Assembly: GCA_003151595.1 (NCBI GenBank)
Contig: PLXW01000038.1
Location: 31,364 to 62,809 of the forward strand
DNA length: 31,446 bases
Direction of reading: 5' to 3'
Source of the DNA: Myxococcales bacterium
GTDB lineage: Bacteria > Myxococcota > Polyangia > Polyangiales > Polyangiaceae
The position numbers and the translations under genes are program-made. This document shows, one piece after another, positions 14,863 to 22,019 of this stretch. Below the pieces are notes generated by a model, which was given only the letters and a program-made list of their open reading frames with translations, ran no database searches and was not told where the DNA came from. Position 1 is the stretch's first letter. The number at the start of each line of letters is the position of its first letter.

Positions 14863-16685
14863 GGCGCGTTGCTCCTCTCCTGCTTTCGGCGGCGGCAGCG
14901 GCAGCGGCGCTGGCGCTCGGCGCGTGCGGCGGCGGCTACACCTCGATCAGCTTGTTCACGACCGACTGGACCGACGACGGCGGCAAGTCGATCGAGAACA
15001 TCCGGAAGAAGCTCGCCAGCGCGCACGCGGCGCAGGGGACGGACATCGCCGTCGCGGTCGCGGGGAACAGCGACAAGCTGATCGGGCAGCCGCTGGGCGG
15101 CGTCGCGATCGCGAAGTGGACGTACGCGCATCCGTTGAGCGCGCGTCCGGTGATCGCGGGGAACGTCGTCATCGGCTCGGGCGGCGGCGAGCTGTTCGCG
15201 CTCGACGCGCCGACCGGCAAGCGTCTGTGGGCGCGGCCGACGGGAGACCTCAAGGTGCGCGGTGCGGGCGACGACGGGTTCGTCACGGTCATCACGATGT
15301 CGGGCGCGAACGGCGTCGGCTCGGTGCTGCTCGCGGTGGCGCGCGACGGGAGCGTCGTGCGTCAGATCGAGACCGACAGATCGCTCGGCGCCCCCGCGGT
15401 GCTCGGCGGGTTCGCGTTCGTGCCGTGGAACAGCGTGTACGTCTCGGCGATCGATCTCGCGAACGGCGACGAGGCCGCGCGCGTCGTGCTCCGCGAGAAG
15501 ACGAGCCGCGCGTGGACCGAGCAGCGCGAGCTGTACTTCGGCGAGATCGGCATCTTCCGGTGGGACGAGCACATCAAGGACGCGCCGAAGAACCAGGCCT
15601 CGCACGTCGCGCTCCCCGTCCGCGAGCTCCCCGGCTCACCGAAGCTGATGGAGCCCGGCACGGAGAACCCCGGACCGTCGGCCGAAGCGCCGGATCGCAT
15701 CCGAATCTACGCGCGCCCGACGCCGGGCGACGCCGAGGCGCTGGGGATCGACAGCGGCCGCTACTACGCGACGTACTTCCGCATCGCGATGGGCTTCGAG
15801 GCCGGCAAGGGGACGCTGGCCTGGGTGCACACGCACGGGAGCGACATCATCGGCGGCGCGGCGGGTCAGGGGAGCGTCGTGCTGTGCGACGAGGAGGGGC
15901 ACGTCACGGCGCTCGACGCGAAGACCGGCGGCGCGATGGCCGACGTGGATCTGGGCGAGCCGGTGAAAGGGTGCACTGTGCAAGTCGACGCCTGGACCTC
16001 GAGCACTCCGCCGGCGACGGTGCCGCCGATCGCGGAGCAGCTGTCGACGGCGCTCTTGAACCGCGAAGCGCAGCTGGCGACGGCCAAGCGACTGTTGCTG
16101 CGCGAGCTCGCGTCGCTCGAAGACGAAGTGGCGACCAAGACGCTGGTGGCGCTGGCGAGCGACGAGCGAACGTCTCCGATGATCCTGCCCGACGCGCGGC
16201 GAGCGCTGGCCGATCGTCGCAACGGCGCGCAGTACATGCGCGAGGCGCTGGCGCGTCACTACGACTACTTGAAGGACGTGCTTCGTCCGCCGCCGGTGGG
16301 TCCGATCGCGCAGGCGCTCGCGGCGATCGGCGACACGAGCGCGTCGGAGCTGCTGGCGTCGCACCTGCTCGACACTGCGGACACAGACGACGACGTGAAG
16401 CACGCGGCCGAGGCGCTGGTGAAGCTCGCGTCGTCGGACGAGACGGCGGTGCTGTCGCAGTTCTTCGCGATGTACCGCGCGACTGCGCCGAGCGAGGACA
16501 TCGAGAGCGCGGTGGTGAGCGCGGCGCAGGCGCTGGCGAAGGTCGGCGGAGCGGAGGGGAAGACGCGCGTTCAAGCCGCGATGCACGACCCGATGACGCT
16601 GCCGAACGTGCGGGAGCGGTTGCAGTCGCTGGTGATCGTGGCGGCGCCGAGTGGGCCTGCGGCGACGCCGGACGCGGGGAAGTAG
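14859..16685 (+). CDS. Propeller-like plus HEAT-repeat lipoprotein
   Basis: This 608-residue lipoprotein (lipobox LALGAC, Cys23) has an N-terminal half resembling PQQ/BamB-type beta-propeller blades: VAIAKWTYAHPLSARPVIAGNVVIGSGGGELFALDAPTGKRLWARP, then LGAPAVLGGFAFVPWNSVYVSAIDLANGDE, then GGAAGQGSVVLCDEEGHVTALDAKTGG. The C-terminal half from about residue 390 is HEAT-like (ALLNREAQLATAKRLLLRELASLEDEVATKTLVALASDE, LASHLLDTADTDDDVKHAAEALVKLAS). It starts by 4-base overlap with the upstream HEAT lipoprotein. A scaffold or assembly role at the outer membrane, like BamB, is inferred; no catalytic motif is seen. A GTCATCCTGAG repeat follows the stop. Confidence 0.78.
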   Translation: MRRVAPLLLSAAAAAAALALGACGGGYTSISLFTTDWTDDGGKSIENIRKKLASAHAAQGTDIAVAVAGNSDKLIGQPLGGVAIAKWTYAHPLSARPVIAGNVVIGSGGGELFALDAPTGKRLWARPTGDLKVRGAGDDGFVTVITMSGANGVGSVLLAVARDGSVVRQIETDRSLGAPAVLGGFAFVPWNSVYVSAIDLANGDEAARVVLREKTSRAWTEQRELYFGEIGIFRWDEHIKDAPKNQASHVALPVRELPGSPKLMEPGTENPGPSAEAPDRIRIYARPTPGDAEALGIDSGRYYATYFRIAMGFEAGKGTLAWVHTHGSDIIGGAAGQGSVVLCDEEGHVTALDAKTGGAMADVDLGEPVKGCTVQVDAWTSSTPPATVPPIAEQLSTALLNREAQLATAKRLLLRELASLEDEVATKTLVALASDERTSPMILPDARRALADRRNGAQYMREALARHYDYLKDVLRPPPVGPIAQALAAIGDTSASELLASHLLDTADTDDDVKHAAEALVKLASSDETAVLSQFFAMYRATAPSEDIESAVVSAAQALAKVGGAEGKTRVQAAMHDPMTLPNVRERLQSLVIVAAPSGPAATPDAGK

Positions 16686-16694
16686 TCCCCCTTT

Positions 16695-16767
16695 GTCATC
16701 CTGAGCGCAGCGAAGGATCTCAGCGGGGCCAGCGGAGATCCTTCGTCGCTGCGCTCCTCAGGATGAC
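16695..16767. repeat. GTCATCCTGAG-type inverted repeat between convergent genes
   Basis: The left arm GTCATCCTGAGCGCAGCGAA... and the right arm ...GCGCTCCTCAGGATGAC form a near-perfect hairpin with AGATCC-containing inner arms. It belongs to the same family as the element at 1105-1176. Here it lies between two genes that point at each other, where it could serve as a bidirectional transcript end. Confidence 0.85.
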
Positions 16768-16801
16768 AGCGGGGGGGGTCAGCGGGAGACGGTGCGGACG
16801 A

Positions 16802-17437
16802 TCAGATCACCGCAGTCGCCCCGTCGATCACGCCCAGCTCTTCTTCGCGTGAGAACAAGCACGGTTCGCTTGCGACGGGGAACGAGCTGCACGCTTCGGG
16901 GCGGAGCGCGTAGATCGCGCACTTGTTGTCGCTCTCGAGGTGGCGGCAGTCCTTCGACTTGAGGAGGCGCAGGTAGAGCGTGCCGTCTTTCTTTCGCGTG
17001 TACGGCGGACGCGCGAGATCGGGCCGACCCCCTTTGCGGAAGCGCTCGACGTCGGCGTCGTCGAGGACGACCTCGTTGTCCTTGCAGCACGCGCCGCACT
17101 CCAGGCAATCGAAGTCGACCGAACGCGTCGGGCCTTCGTGGATCGAGTCGCGCTCGGCGCGGTGGCGGACGATCTCGAGGCAGTCGCGCGGGACGGGCGA
17201 GGTGCCGAGGCCGCGAAGGGCGCCGGTCTTCACCGTGGTCCACCGCGACTTGCCGAGGTCGAGGAGCGACCACAGCGCGAGGTCCCCCTCGTCGTCTTTC
17301 TTCGGCGGCGGGAACACGAGCCGCGCGCGCGTGGGGCTCTCCCAGACGATCGCGTGGCCGCCGGCGCGCACGTGACGCGCGACCTCGGGGAGGAACCGCG
17401 CCTTGAACTGACGAACGATGGGGCGAGTGACGCGCAT
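16802..17437 (-). CDS. YkgJ-family cysteine cluster protein
   Basis: This 211-residue protein carries the YkgJ/UPF0153 motif in its C-terminal half: CLECGACC (Cys111, 114, 117, 118), then CRHL...CAIYALRPEACSSFP (Cys164, 173, 183) and a late Cys193. The cluster is thought to bind zinc or an iron-sulfur group; the reaction is unknown. The N-terminal 100 residues are a helical, basic extension with no match that I can name. ATG 17437 starts at MRVTRPIVRQ; longer starts to 17515 are possible but add low-complexity residues. No ribosome site is evident. It is divergent from the quinone oxidoreductase. Confidence 0.85.
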   Translation of the reverse strand: MRVTRPIVRQFKARFLPEVARHVRAGGHAIVWESPTRARLVFPPPKKDDEGDLALWSLLDLGKSRWTTVKTGALRGLGTSPVPRDCLEIVRHRAERDSIHEGPTRSVDFDCLECGACCKDNEVVLDDADVERFRKGGRPDLARPPYTRKKDGTLYLRLLKSKDCRHLESDNKCAIYALRPEACSSFPVASEPCLFSREEELGVIDGATAVI

Positions 17438-17572
17438 GATCGATGCGGTGTCTACGCGAGCGGCGCGTGGATGGCCATGGTCATGGAAGCGACCCCGACT
17501 GCGATCCCCGACCAACGCTCGCGCTCCCCTTCGCGTTGTTGCCCGCCCCCGCCTCGACTACTCCCCTTCCCC

Positions 17573-18556
17573 ATGCGCGCGATCGTCATCACCACCCCCG
17601 GCGGCCCCGAAGTCCTCGCTCTCCGCGACGTCCCCTCCCCCGCCCCGCAACGCGGCGAAGCGCGCGTCCGCATTCGCGCCACCGCCGTCAACCGCGCCGA
17701 TCTCCTCCAGCGCCTCGGCGCCTACCCCGCGCCGCTCGATGCGCCGCGCGACATCCCGGGGCTCGAATTCGCCGGTGAGGTGGACGCGATCGGGGAGCTC
17801 GTCACCGCGGTCAAGGTCGGCGATCGCGTCTTCGGGCTCGCCGGCGGCGGAACGTACGCCGAGCAGGTCACCGTCGCCGAGCGCACGCTCGTGCGAATCC
17901 CCGAAGGGCTCTCGTTCAACGAGGCCGCGTCGATCCCCGAAGCGTTCATCACCGCGTACGACGCGATGGTCACGCAAGCGAAGCTCGCCGCGGGCGAGAC
18001 CGTGCTCATTCATGCGGCGGGGAGCGGCGTCGGCACGGCGGCCGTGCAGATCGCGCGTGCCGTCGGTGCGTTCTCGATCGGCACGGCGCGGACCGCAGCG
18101 AAGCTCGATCGCGCGCGGCCGATGGGGCTCGGCGATAGCGTCGTGGTGGAGAACGGGAAGTTCGCCGAGAAGGTGAACGCGATCACGAGCGGGCGCGGCG
18201 TCGATGTCGTCATCGATCTGGTCGGAGGCGCGTACGTCGCCGAGGACCTCGCGTGCGTCGCGCCCCGCGGTCGCATCGTCGTCGTCGGGTTGCTTGCGGG
18301 GACGCGCGCCGACGTGGACCTCGGCGTGCTCATGCGGAAGCGCGTGGAGATACGCGGGACGATGCTCCGCTCACGACCGCTCGAAGAGAAGATCCTCGCG
18401 GCGAACGTCCTCGCGCGAAATCTCGCGCCGCTCTTCGCGACGCGCGTGCTCGAGCCGGTGATCGACAAGGTGTTCCCGCTGGCGAAGGCGGGGGACGCGC
18501 ACAGCTACGTCGCCAGCTGCGACGGGTTCGGCAAGGTCGTGCTCGAGATCGACTGA
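17573..18556 (+). CDS. NAD(P)H quinone oxidoreductase, zinc-free MDR family (PIG3-like)
   Basis: This 327-residue medium-chain reductase has a GroES-like N-terminal domain (RAIVITTPGGPEVLALRDVPSPAP, VNRADLLQRLGAYP, GLEFAGEVDAIG, VGDRVFGLAGGGTYAEQ). The Rossmann cofactor domain has HAAGSGVGTAAVQIAR near residues 147-162 and DVVIDLVGG. The zinc ligands of alcohol dehydrogenases are absent, as in zeta-crystallin and PIG3 quinone reductases. The Gly-Val-Gly loop and following residues are compatible with NADPH. Homology begins at ATG 17573. The last 52 bases overlap the convergent SDR gene. Confidence 0.92.
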   Translation: MRAIVITTPGGPEVLALRDVPSPAPQRGEARVRIRATAVNRADLLQRLGAYPAPLDAPRDIPGLEFAGEVDAIGELVTAVKVGDRVFGLAGGGTYAEQVTVAERTLVRIPEGLSFNEAASIPEAFITAYDAMVTQAKLAAGETVLIHAAGSGVGTAAVQIARAVGAFSIGTARTAAKLDRARPMGLGDSVVVENGKFAEKVNAITSGRGVDVVIDLVGGAYVAEDLACVAPRGRIVVVGLLAGTRADVDLGVLMRKRVEIRGTMLRSRPLEEKILAANVLARNLAPLFATRVLEPVIDKVFPLAKAGDAHSYVASCDGFGKVVLEID

Positions 18557-19437
18557 TCGCGCGTTCGCGTCCCGGTCATCGCTTCGCACAGCGCCCACAG
18601 CGCATCTTCGCGCCGGGCGTCACGGAAGCGGCACTCCCGCTCGCGTCGGTCCACGTAGAACCGACCGCTCACCGCCTCCACGTCGCGCGACGCCGCGAGC
18701 CAGCTCGCCGTATCGGCCCCTTCGCACGGACGCTTTCCGAAGAGCCTCCCCGCGGCGCAGGCGAGCGTCTGCTTCACGCCGCGCTCGCGTGACGTGATCT
18801 CGGTCGCGACCCAGCCCGGATGCATCGCGTTCGCCGTCACCGACAGCGACGCGATCCGGCGCGCGAGCCCCCACGTGAGCATGCGGTCGGCAAGCTTGCT
18901 CTGCGCGTACGCCGTCATGCCGTCGTACCCGCGGCGCGTGAGCTCCACGTCGGACAGGTCGAGCGAGCGCGCCATCTCGGAGGCCACGTTCACGATGCGC
19001 GCGCTGGAGCGCAGCGTGCCGGTTCGGGCGAGGAGCGGGAGGAGCTCGCGCGTCATCAGGAACTGACCGAGCACGTTGGTGGCCCAGGTCATCTCGATCC
19101 CGTCGACGCTGGTGCGCCGCTCGTCGAGCCACACGCCCGCGTTGTTCACCAGGATGTGCAGCTCGGGCTCTCGGGCCACGAAATCGGCGGTGAACGCCAG
19201 GACCGACGCGCGGCTCGAGACGTCGACCACGCGGAGCTCGGTCTTGTGGTTCCCGGTGTCGGCCACGATCTCGTCGAGCGCCGCCTGGCCGCGCGCCTCG
19301 CTCCGGCAAGCGAGGATGACGCGCGCGTTCAGGCGGGCCAGATCGCGCGCGATCTCCTTGCCGATGCCGGTGTTGGCGCCGGTCACGATGGCGGTCTTGC
19401 CGGCGAGGTTGACCTCGATGGGCCGATTCATGCCCAT
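18505..19437 (-). CDS. Short-chain dehydrogenase/reductase (retinol dehydrogenase-like)
   Basis: This 310-residue SDR has the cofactor motif TGANTGIG (residues 19-26), CRS after beta-2 (suggesting NADP preference), NNAG (98-101), catalytic Ser153 (NVASE), and Tyr177/Lys181 in YAQSK. AMHPGWVATEI follows, typical of the retinol dehydrogenase/WW-oxidoreductase-like group. Its substrate is unknown. The C-terminal tail beyond residue 290 (TRTRDQSISSTTLPNPSQ) looks unstructured and lies opposite the 3' end of the quinone reductase gene. It follows the aldo-keto reductase by 27 bases on the same strand, so the two are likely one transcript. Confidence 0.92.
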   Translation of the reverse strand: MGMNRPIEVNLAGKTAIVTGANTGIGKEIARDLARLNARVILACRSEARGQAALDEIVADTGNHKTELRVVDVSSRASVLAFTADFVAREPELHILVNNAGVWLDERRTSVDGIEMTWATNVLGQFLMTRELLPLLARTGTLRSSARIVNVASEMARSLDLSDVELTRRGYDGMTAYAQSKLADRMLTWGLARRIASLSVTANAMHPGWVATEITSRERGVKQTLACAAGRLFGKRPCEGADTASWLAASRDVEAVSGRFYVDRRERECRFRDARREDALWALCEAMTGTRTRDQSISSTTLPNPSQLAT

Positions 19438-19464
19438 TTCGATGCGCCAATCACGCCCGCCGTT

Positions 19465-20490
19465 TCACCACCGTTGCATGCGCCCGATCATGTCGTACGG
19501 GTAATCCCAGGCCGGCACCGAGGCGTCGTCGAGCTCTTTGACGTCCTCGGGCGAGAGCTTCACCTCGGTCGCGCGGAGGTTGTCGTCGAGCTGCTTCACG
19601 GTTCGCGCGCCGAGAATGATCGACGTGGTCTCGGGCTTCGTCAGGAGCCAGGCGAGCGCCGCGGCGGAGTGCGTGGTCTCGCGGCGCTTGGCCACGCGGC
19701 CGAGCACGTCGAGGACGTTCCACATGCGATCGTTGTCGAACAGCTTGTAGCTGTCCTGCCACGTCTCGAGGCGCGTGCCGGGGGGCGGCGGCTGGTTGCG
19801 CTGGTATTTTCCGCTGAGGAACCCGCGCGCCAGCGGCGACCAGATGAGCGTGCCGACGCCGAACGCGCGACACGCCGGGATCACCTCGCGCTCCGCGCCG
19901 CGAACGGCGAGCGACCACTGGAGCTGCACGCTCTCGTACCGATGCGTATTGAGCTTCTCGGCCGTCCACATCGACTCGACGAGGCGATAGCCGGTGTAGT
20001 TCGAGCAGCCGATGTAGCGGACCTTCCCCTGGGTCACGAGATCGTCGAGCGCGCGGAGCGTCTCGTCGAGGGTGACCGAGTTGTCCTGCATGTGGACCTG
20101 GTAGAGATCGATCACATCGGTCTCGAGGCGCCTGAGCGACCCTTCGCACGCATCCAGGATCGCTTTGCGCGAGAGCCCCTGGTCGTGCGGGCCGGGCTTG
20201 TGCGTCACGCCGAAGCCCATCGGGAACCGGCACTTGGTGGCGAGGAGCACGCGATCGCGCTTCCCTTTGATCCACGCGCCGGTGAGCTCTTCGCTCTTCC
20301 CTTCGCTGTAGACGTTGGCCGTGTCGACCAGGTTGATGCCGGCGTCGATCGCCCGATCGAACACGCGCCGCGCTTCGTCGTCGCTGGCGGTGACGCCCTT
20401 CATGAACGTCTGCGACTCACCGAACGTCATCGCGCCCAGCGACAGCGCGCTCACCTGCAAACCCGATCGTCCCAATCGTCGAAGCTCCAT
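19465..20490 (-). CDS. Aldo/keto reductase
   Basis: This 341-residue NADPH-dependent reductase has a TIM-barrel fold. It starts MELRRLGRSGLQVSALSLGAMTFG; the catalytic tetrad is Asp56 and Tyr61 (DTANVYSEG), Lys86 (ATKCRF) and His133 (YQVHMQD). Further family marks are GKVRYIGCSNYTGYRL, QLQWSLAVR, WSPLARGFLSGKY and the cofactor-binding ILGARTVKQLDDN near the end. It resembles the YghZ/Tas-like AKR group with an unknown carbonyl substrate. GGGAG lies about 7 bases before the ATG. It is first of a two-gene unit with the SDR. Confidence 0.95.
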   Translation of the reverse strand: MELRRLGRSGLQVSALSLGAMTFGESQTFMKGVTASDDEARRVFDRAIDAGINLVDTANVYSEGKSEELTGAWIKGKRDRVLLATKCRFPMGFGVTHKPGPHDQGLSRKAILDACEGSLRRLETDVIDLYQVHMQDNSVTLDETLRALDDLVTQGKVRYIGCSNYTGYRLVESMWTAEKLNTHRYESVQLQWSLAVRGAEREVIPACRAFGVGTLIWSPLARGFLSGKYQRNQPPPPGTRLETWQDSYKLFDNDRMWNVLDVLGRVAKRRETTHSAAALAWLLTKPETTSIILGARTVKQLDDNLRATEVKLSPEDVKELDDASVPAWDYPYDMIGRMQRW

Positions 20491-20564
20491 GAGCTGGCTC
20501 CCTTCGTCGTTCGTTGCGCGTGGCTGCGGAGCGCGACGATGCCACGCCGCGTATCCTGGCGACC

Positions 20565-21545
20565 ATGGACGATCGCGTCGGTCGCACTATTCTCACGCTC
20601 GCGCTCGCGGCAAGCTGCGCCGCGCCCGTTGGATGCCGACGGCGTGACGCCGGTGTCGATGCGGCGACGACGTCGACCGGCACGAGCGGAAGCGACGTCG
20701 CGCTGAGCCGCGGGTCGATCGCCAGCGGCGGGCACACGCGGACGTTCGCGTACTTCGTTCCGGCCGACGCGCCGAAGCCGTTGCCGCTGGTGATCGCGCT
20801 TCACGGCCGGCTGGGAGACGGCGCGGGGCAAGATCGGCTCTCGCATCTCTCGACGATCGCGGCGCGCGAGAAGTTCGTGCTCGCGCTACCGGACGGGTAC
20901 TCGCGCTCGTGGAACGACGCGCGTCATGCCACGCCCGCGGCGAAGGACGGGTACGACGACGTCGCGTTCCTCGGCGACCTGATCACGTGGCTGGTGGCGA
21001 ACACCGGCGCCGATCCGTCGCGCGTGTACCTGACGGGGATGTCGAACGGCGGCTTCATGGCGGCGACGGCGGCGTGCGCGCTCGCCGATCGCGTGGCGGC
21101 GTTCGCGATCGTGGGCTCGACGTTCCCCGGCGGGCTCGAAGCGACGTGCAAGCCTTCGCGCGCGATGCCGGCGATGGTCGTGATGGGCGATCGCGATCCG
21201 CTCGTCCCGTACGCGGGGGGCGGGCTCGGTCGCAACGCGGAGCGAGGCACCGCGCTCTCGGCGATCGACGCCGCGCGCTTCTGGGCCACGACCAACGGAT
21301 GCGCTCCGGCGTCGACCGCCAGCGCCCTGCCCGACACCGATCCCGACGACGGCACGCGAACGAACGTCACGCGCTTCACCGGCTGCCGCGACGGCGCGGA
21401 CGTGAGCCTCTTCACGGTCGAAGGGGGCGGTCACACGTGGCCCGGCGGGCTCCAGTATCTGGGCGAGCGCATGATCGGGAAGACGAGCCGCGACTGGGAT
21501 GCGAGCGCGGTCATCTGGGCGTTCTTCGCCGGGAAGAGGCGCTGA
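20565..21545 (+). CDS. LpqC/PHB depolymerase-family esterase lipoprotein
   Basis: This 326-residue secreted esterase is in the COG3509 (LpqC, poly(3-hydroxybutyrate) depolymerase / feruloyl esterase-like) group. It has a signal sequence with lipobox PVGC (Cys24), an Ala/Thr/Ser linker, then RTFAYFVPADAPKPLPLVIALHG, YDDVAFLGDLI and the nucleophile elbow GMSNGG (Ser160). The acid is likely in MGDRDPLVPY (Asp209/Asp211) and the base is His290 in GGGHTWPGG. Cys pairs (CK and NGCA, TGC) may be disulfides. The substrate (polyester, feruloyl sugar or another ester) is not determined. Its promoter region is shared with the divergent aldo-keto reductase gene (74 bases). Confidence 0.9.
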   Translation: MDDRVGRTILTLALAASCAAPVGCRRRDAGVDAATTSTGTSGSDVALSRGSIASGGHTRTFAYFVPADAPKPLPLVIALHGRLGDGAGQDRLSHLSTIAAREKFVLALPDGYSRSWNDARHATPAAKDGYDDVAFLGDLITWLVANTGADPSRVYLTGMSNGGFMAATAACALADRVAAFAIVGSTFPGGLEATCKPSRAMPAMVVMGDRDPLVPYAGGGLGRNAERGTALSAIDAARFWATTNGCAPASTASALPDTDPDDGTRTNVTRFTGCRDGADVSLFTVEGGGHTWPGGLQYLGERMIGKTSRDWDASAVIWAFFAGKRR

Positions 21546-21555
21546 GCGTCGAGCC

Positions 21556-21714
21556 GCGACCCCTCACCCGCCTGCGTTCCTCGCTGCGACCACGCGCCCT
21601 CTTCCGCGAGGGGAGAGGGCAATCGCTGCTCGTCGATTTCCCCTCTCCCCTTGCGGGAGAGGGGACGCTGTTCGCGTTCGCATCATGGGGAGTGAGGGTT
21701 CGCGAGCCGCGTGG
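21556..21714. repeat. CCCCTCTCCC-type dispersed palindromic repeat, copy 1
   Basis: The outer arms CGACCCCTCACC and GGGAGTGAGGGTTCGC face each other. Inside, GGGAGAGGGC and CCCTCTCCCCTTGCGGGAGA form further stems. A 25-base core (21640-21664) is identical to the core of the second copy at 25188-25212. Translated, the core gives the 'PSPLAGEG' type peptide often mis-annotated as protein. Confidence 0.8.
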
Positions 21715-21949
21715 CGCGCTCCGCGAGAACGGTGGCCTCGAGGGGCTCCTCTCCGCGATCGTGGCCGCACTGTGCGACGAGGCAGGCATCGACTCTCCAG
21801 ACTGGGTGACGCACGTCCGAAGCCCGGAGCCGTTCTTCGCTTTCTCAGCGCGCTCGCCCGCGCTGCGAACCCAGCTCATGATCGAATCGCCGGCACCGTT
21901 CCGAGCGCGCAACGTCTTCGTGCCCGCGGACTATCTCTCGCGGGCGTGA
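21692..21949 (+). pseudogene. Probable 3' remnant of a protein gene (or 85-aa small gene)
   Basis: From GTG 21692 an 85-residue frame reads LLSAIVAALCDEAGIDSPDWV, then SPEPFFAFSARSPALRTQLMIESPAPFRARNVFVPADYLSRA, with codon use like real genes. The ending ESP-PFR-RN-FV-LSRA resembles C-termini of small conserved Polyangial proteins as I recall them. No proper N-terminus is seen: the frame runs straight out of the palindromic repeat, as if the repeat had replaced the 5' part. A GGGGA just before the GTG could allow expression. Confidence 0.45.
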
Positions 21950-22019
21950 CGCGCGGCCCAATTCCCGGCGCTCTGGGACGCTCCCCGACCCACGCGTCGA
22001 AACCGTTTATCGTCGACGG

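Larger units (their letters stand above)
21546..22019. other. 474-bp intergenic region: palindromic repeat and gene remnant
   Basis: The first about 165 bases are a dispersed palindromic repeat (21556-21714). The remainder, 21692-21949, is a short open frame that looks like the 3' end of a protein gene. The last about 70 bases before the kinase gene hold an AT-richer CCGTTTATCGTCGACGG but no ribosome site. Confidence 0.7.

Noticed and set aside
14924..16852. Long Arg/Glu/Gly-rich frame overlapping the propeller-HEAT gene
   Set aside because: Shadow frame; the other frame has a signal peptide, repeats and a coupled start.
18820..20706. Long frame opposite the SDR and aldo-keto reductase genes
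   Set aside because: Both genes on the minus strand have complete catalytic motifs; the plus frame has none and is composition-driven.
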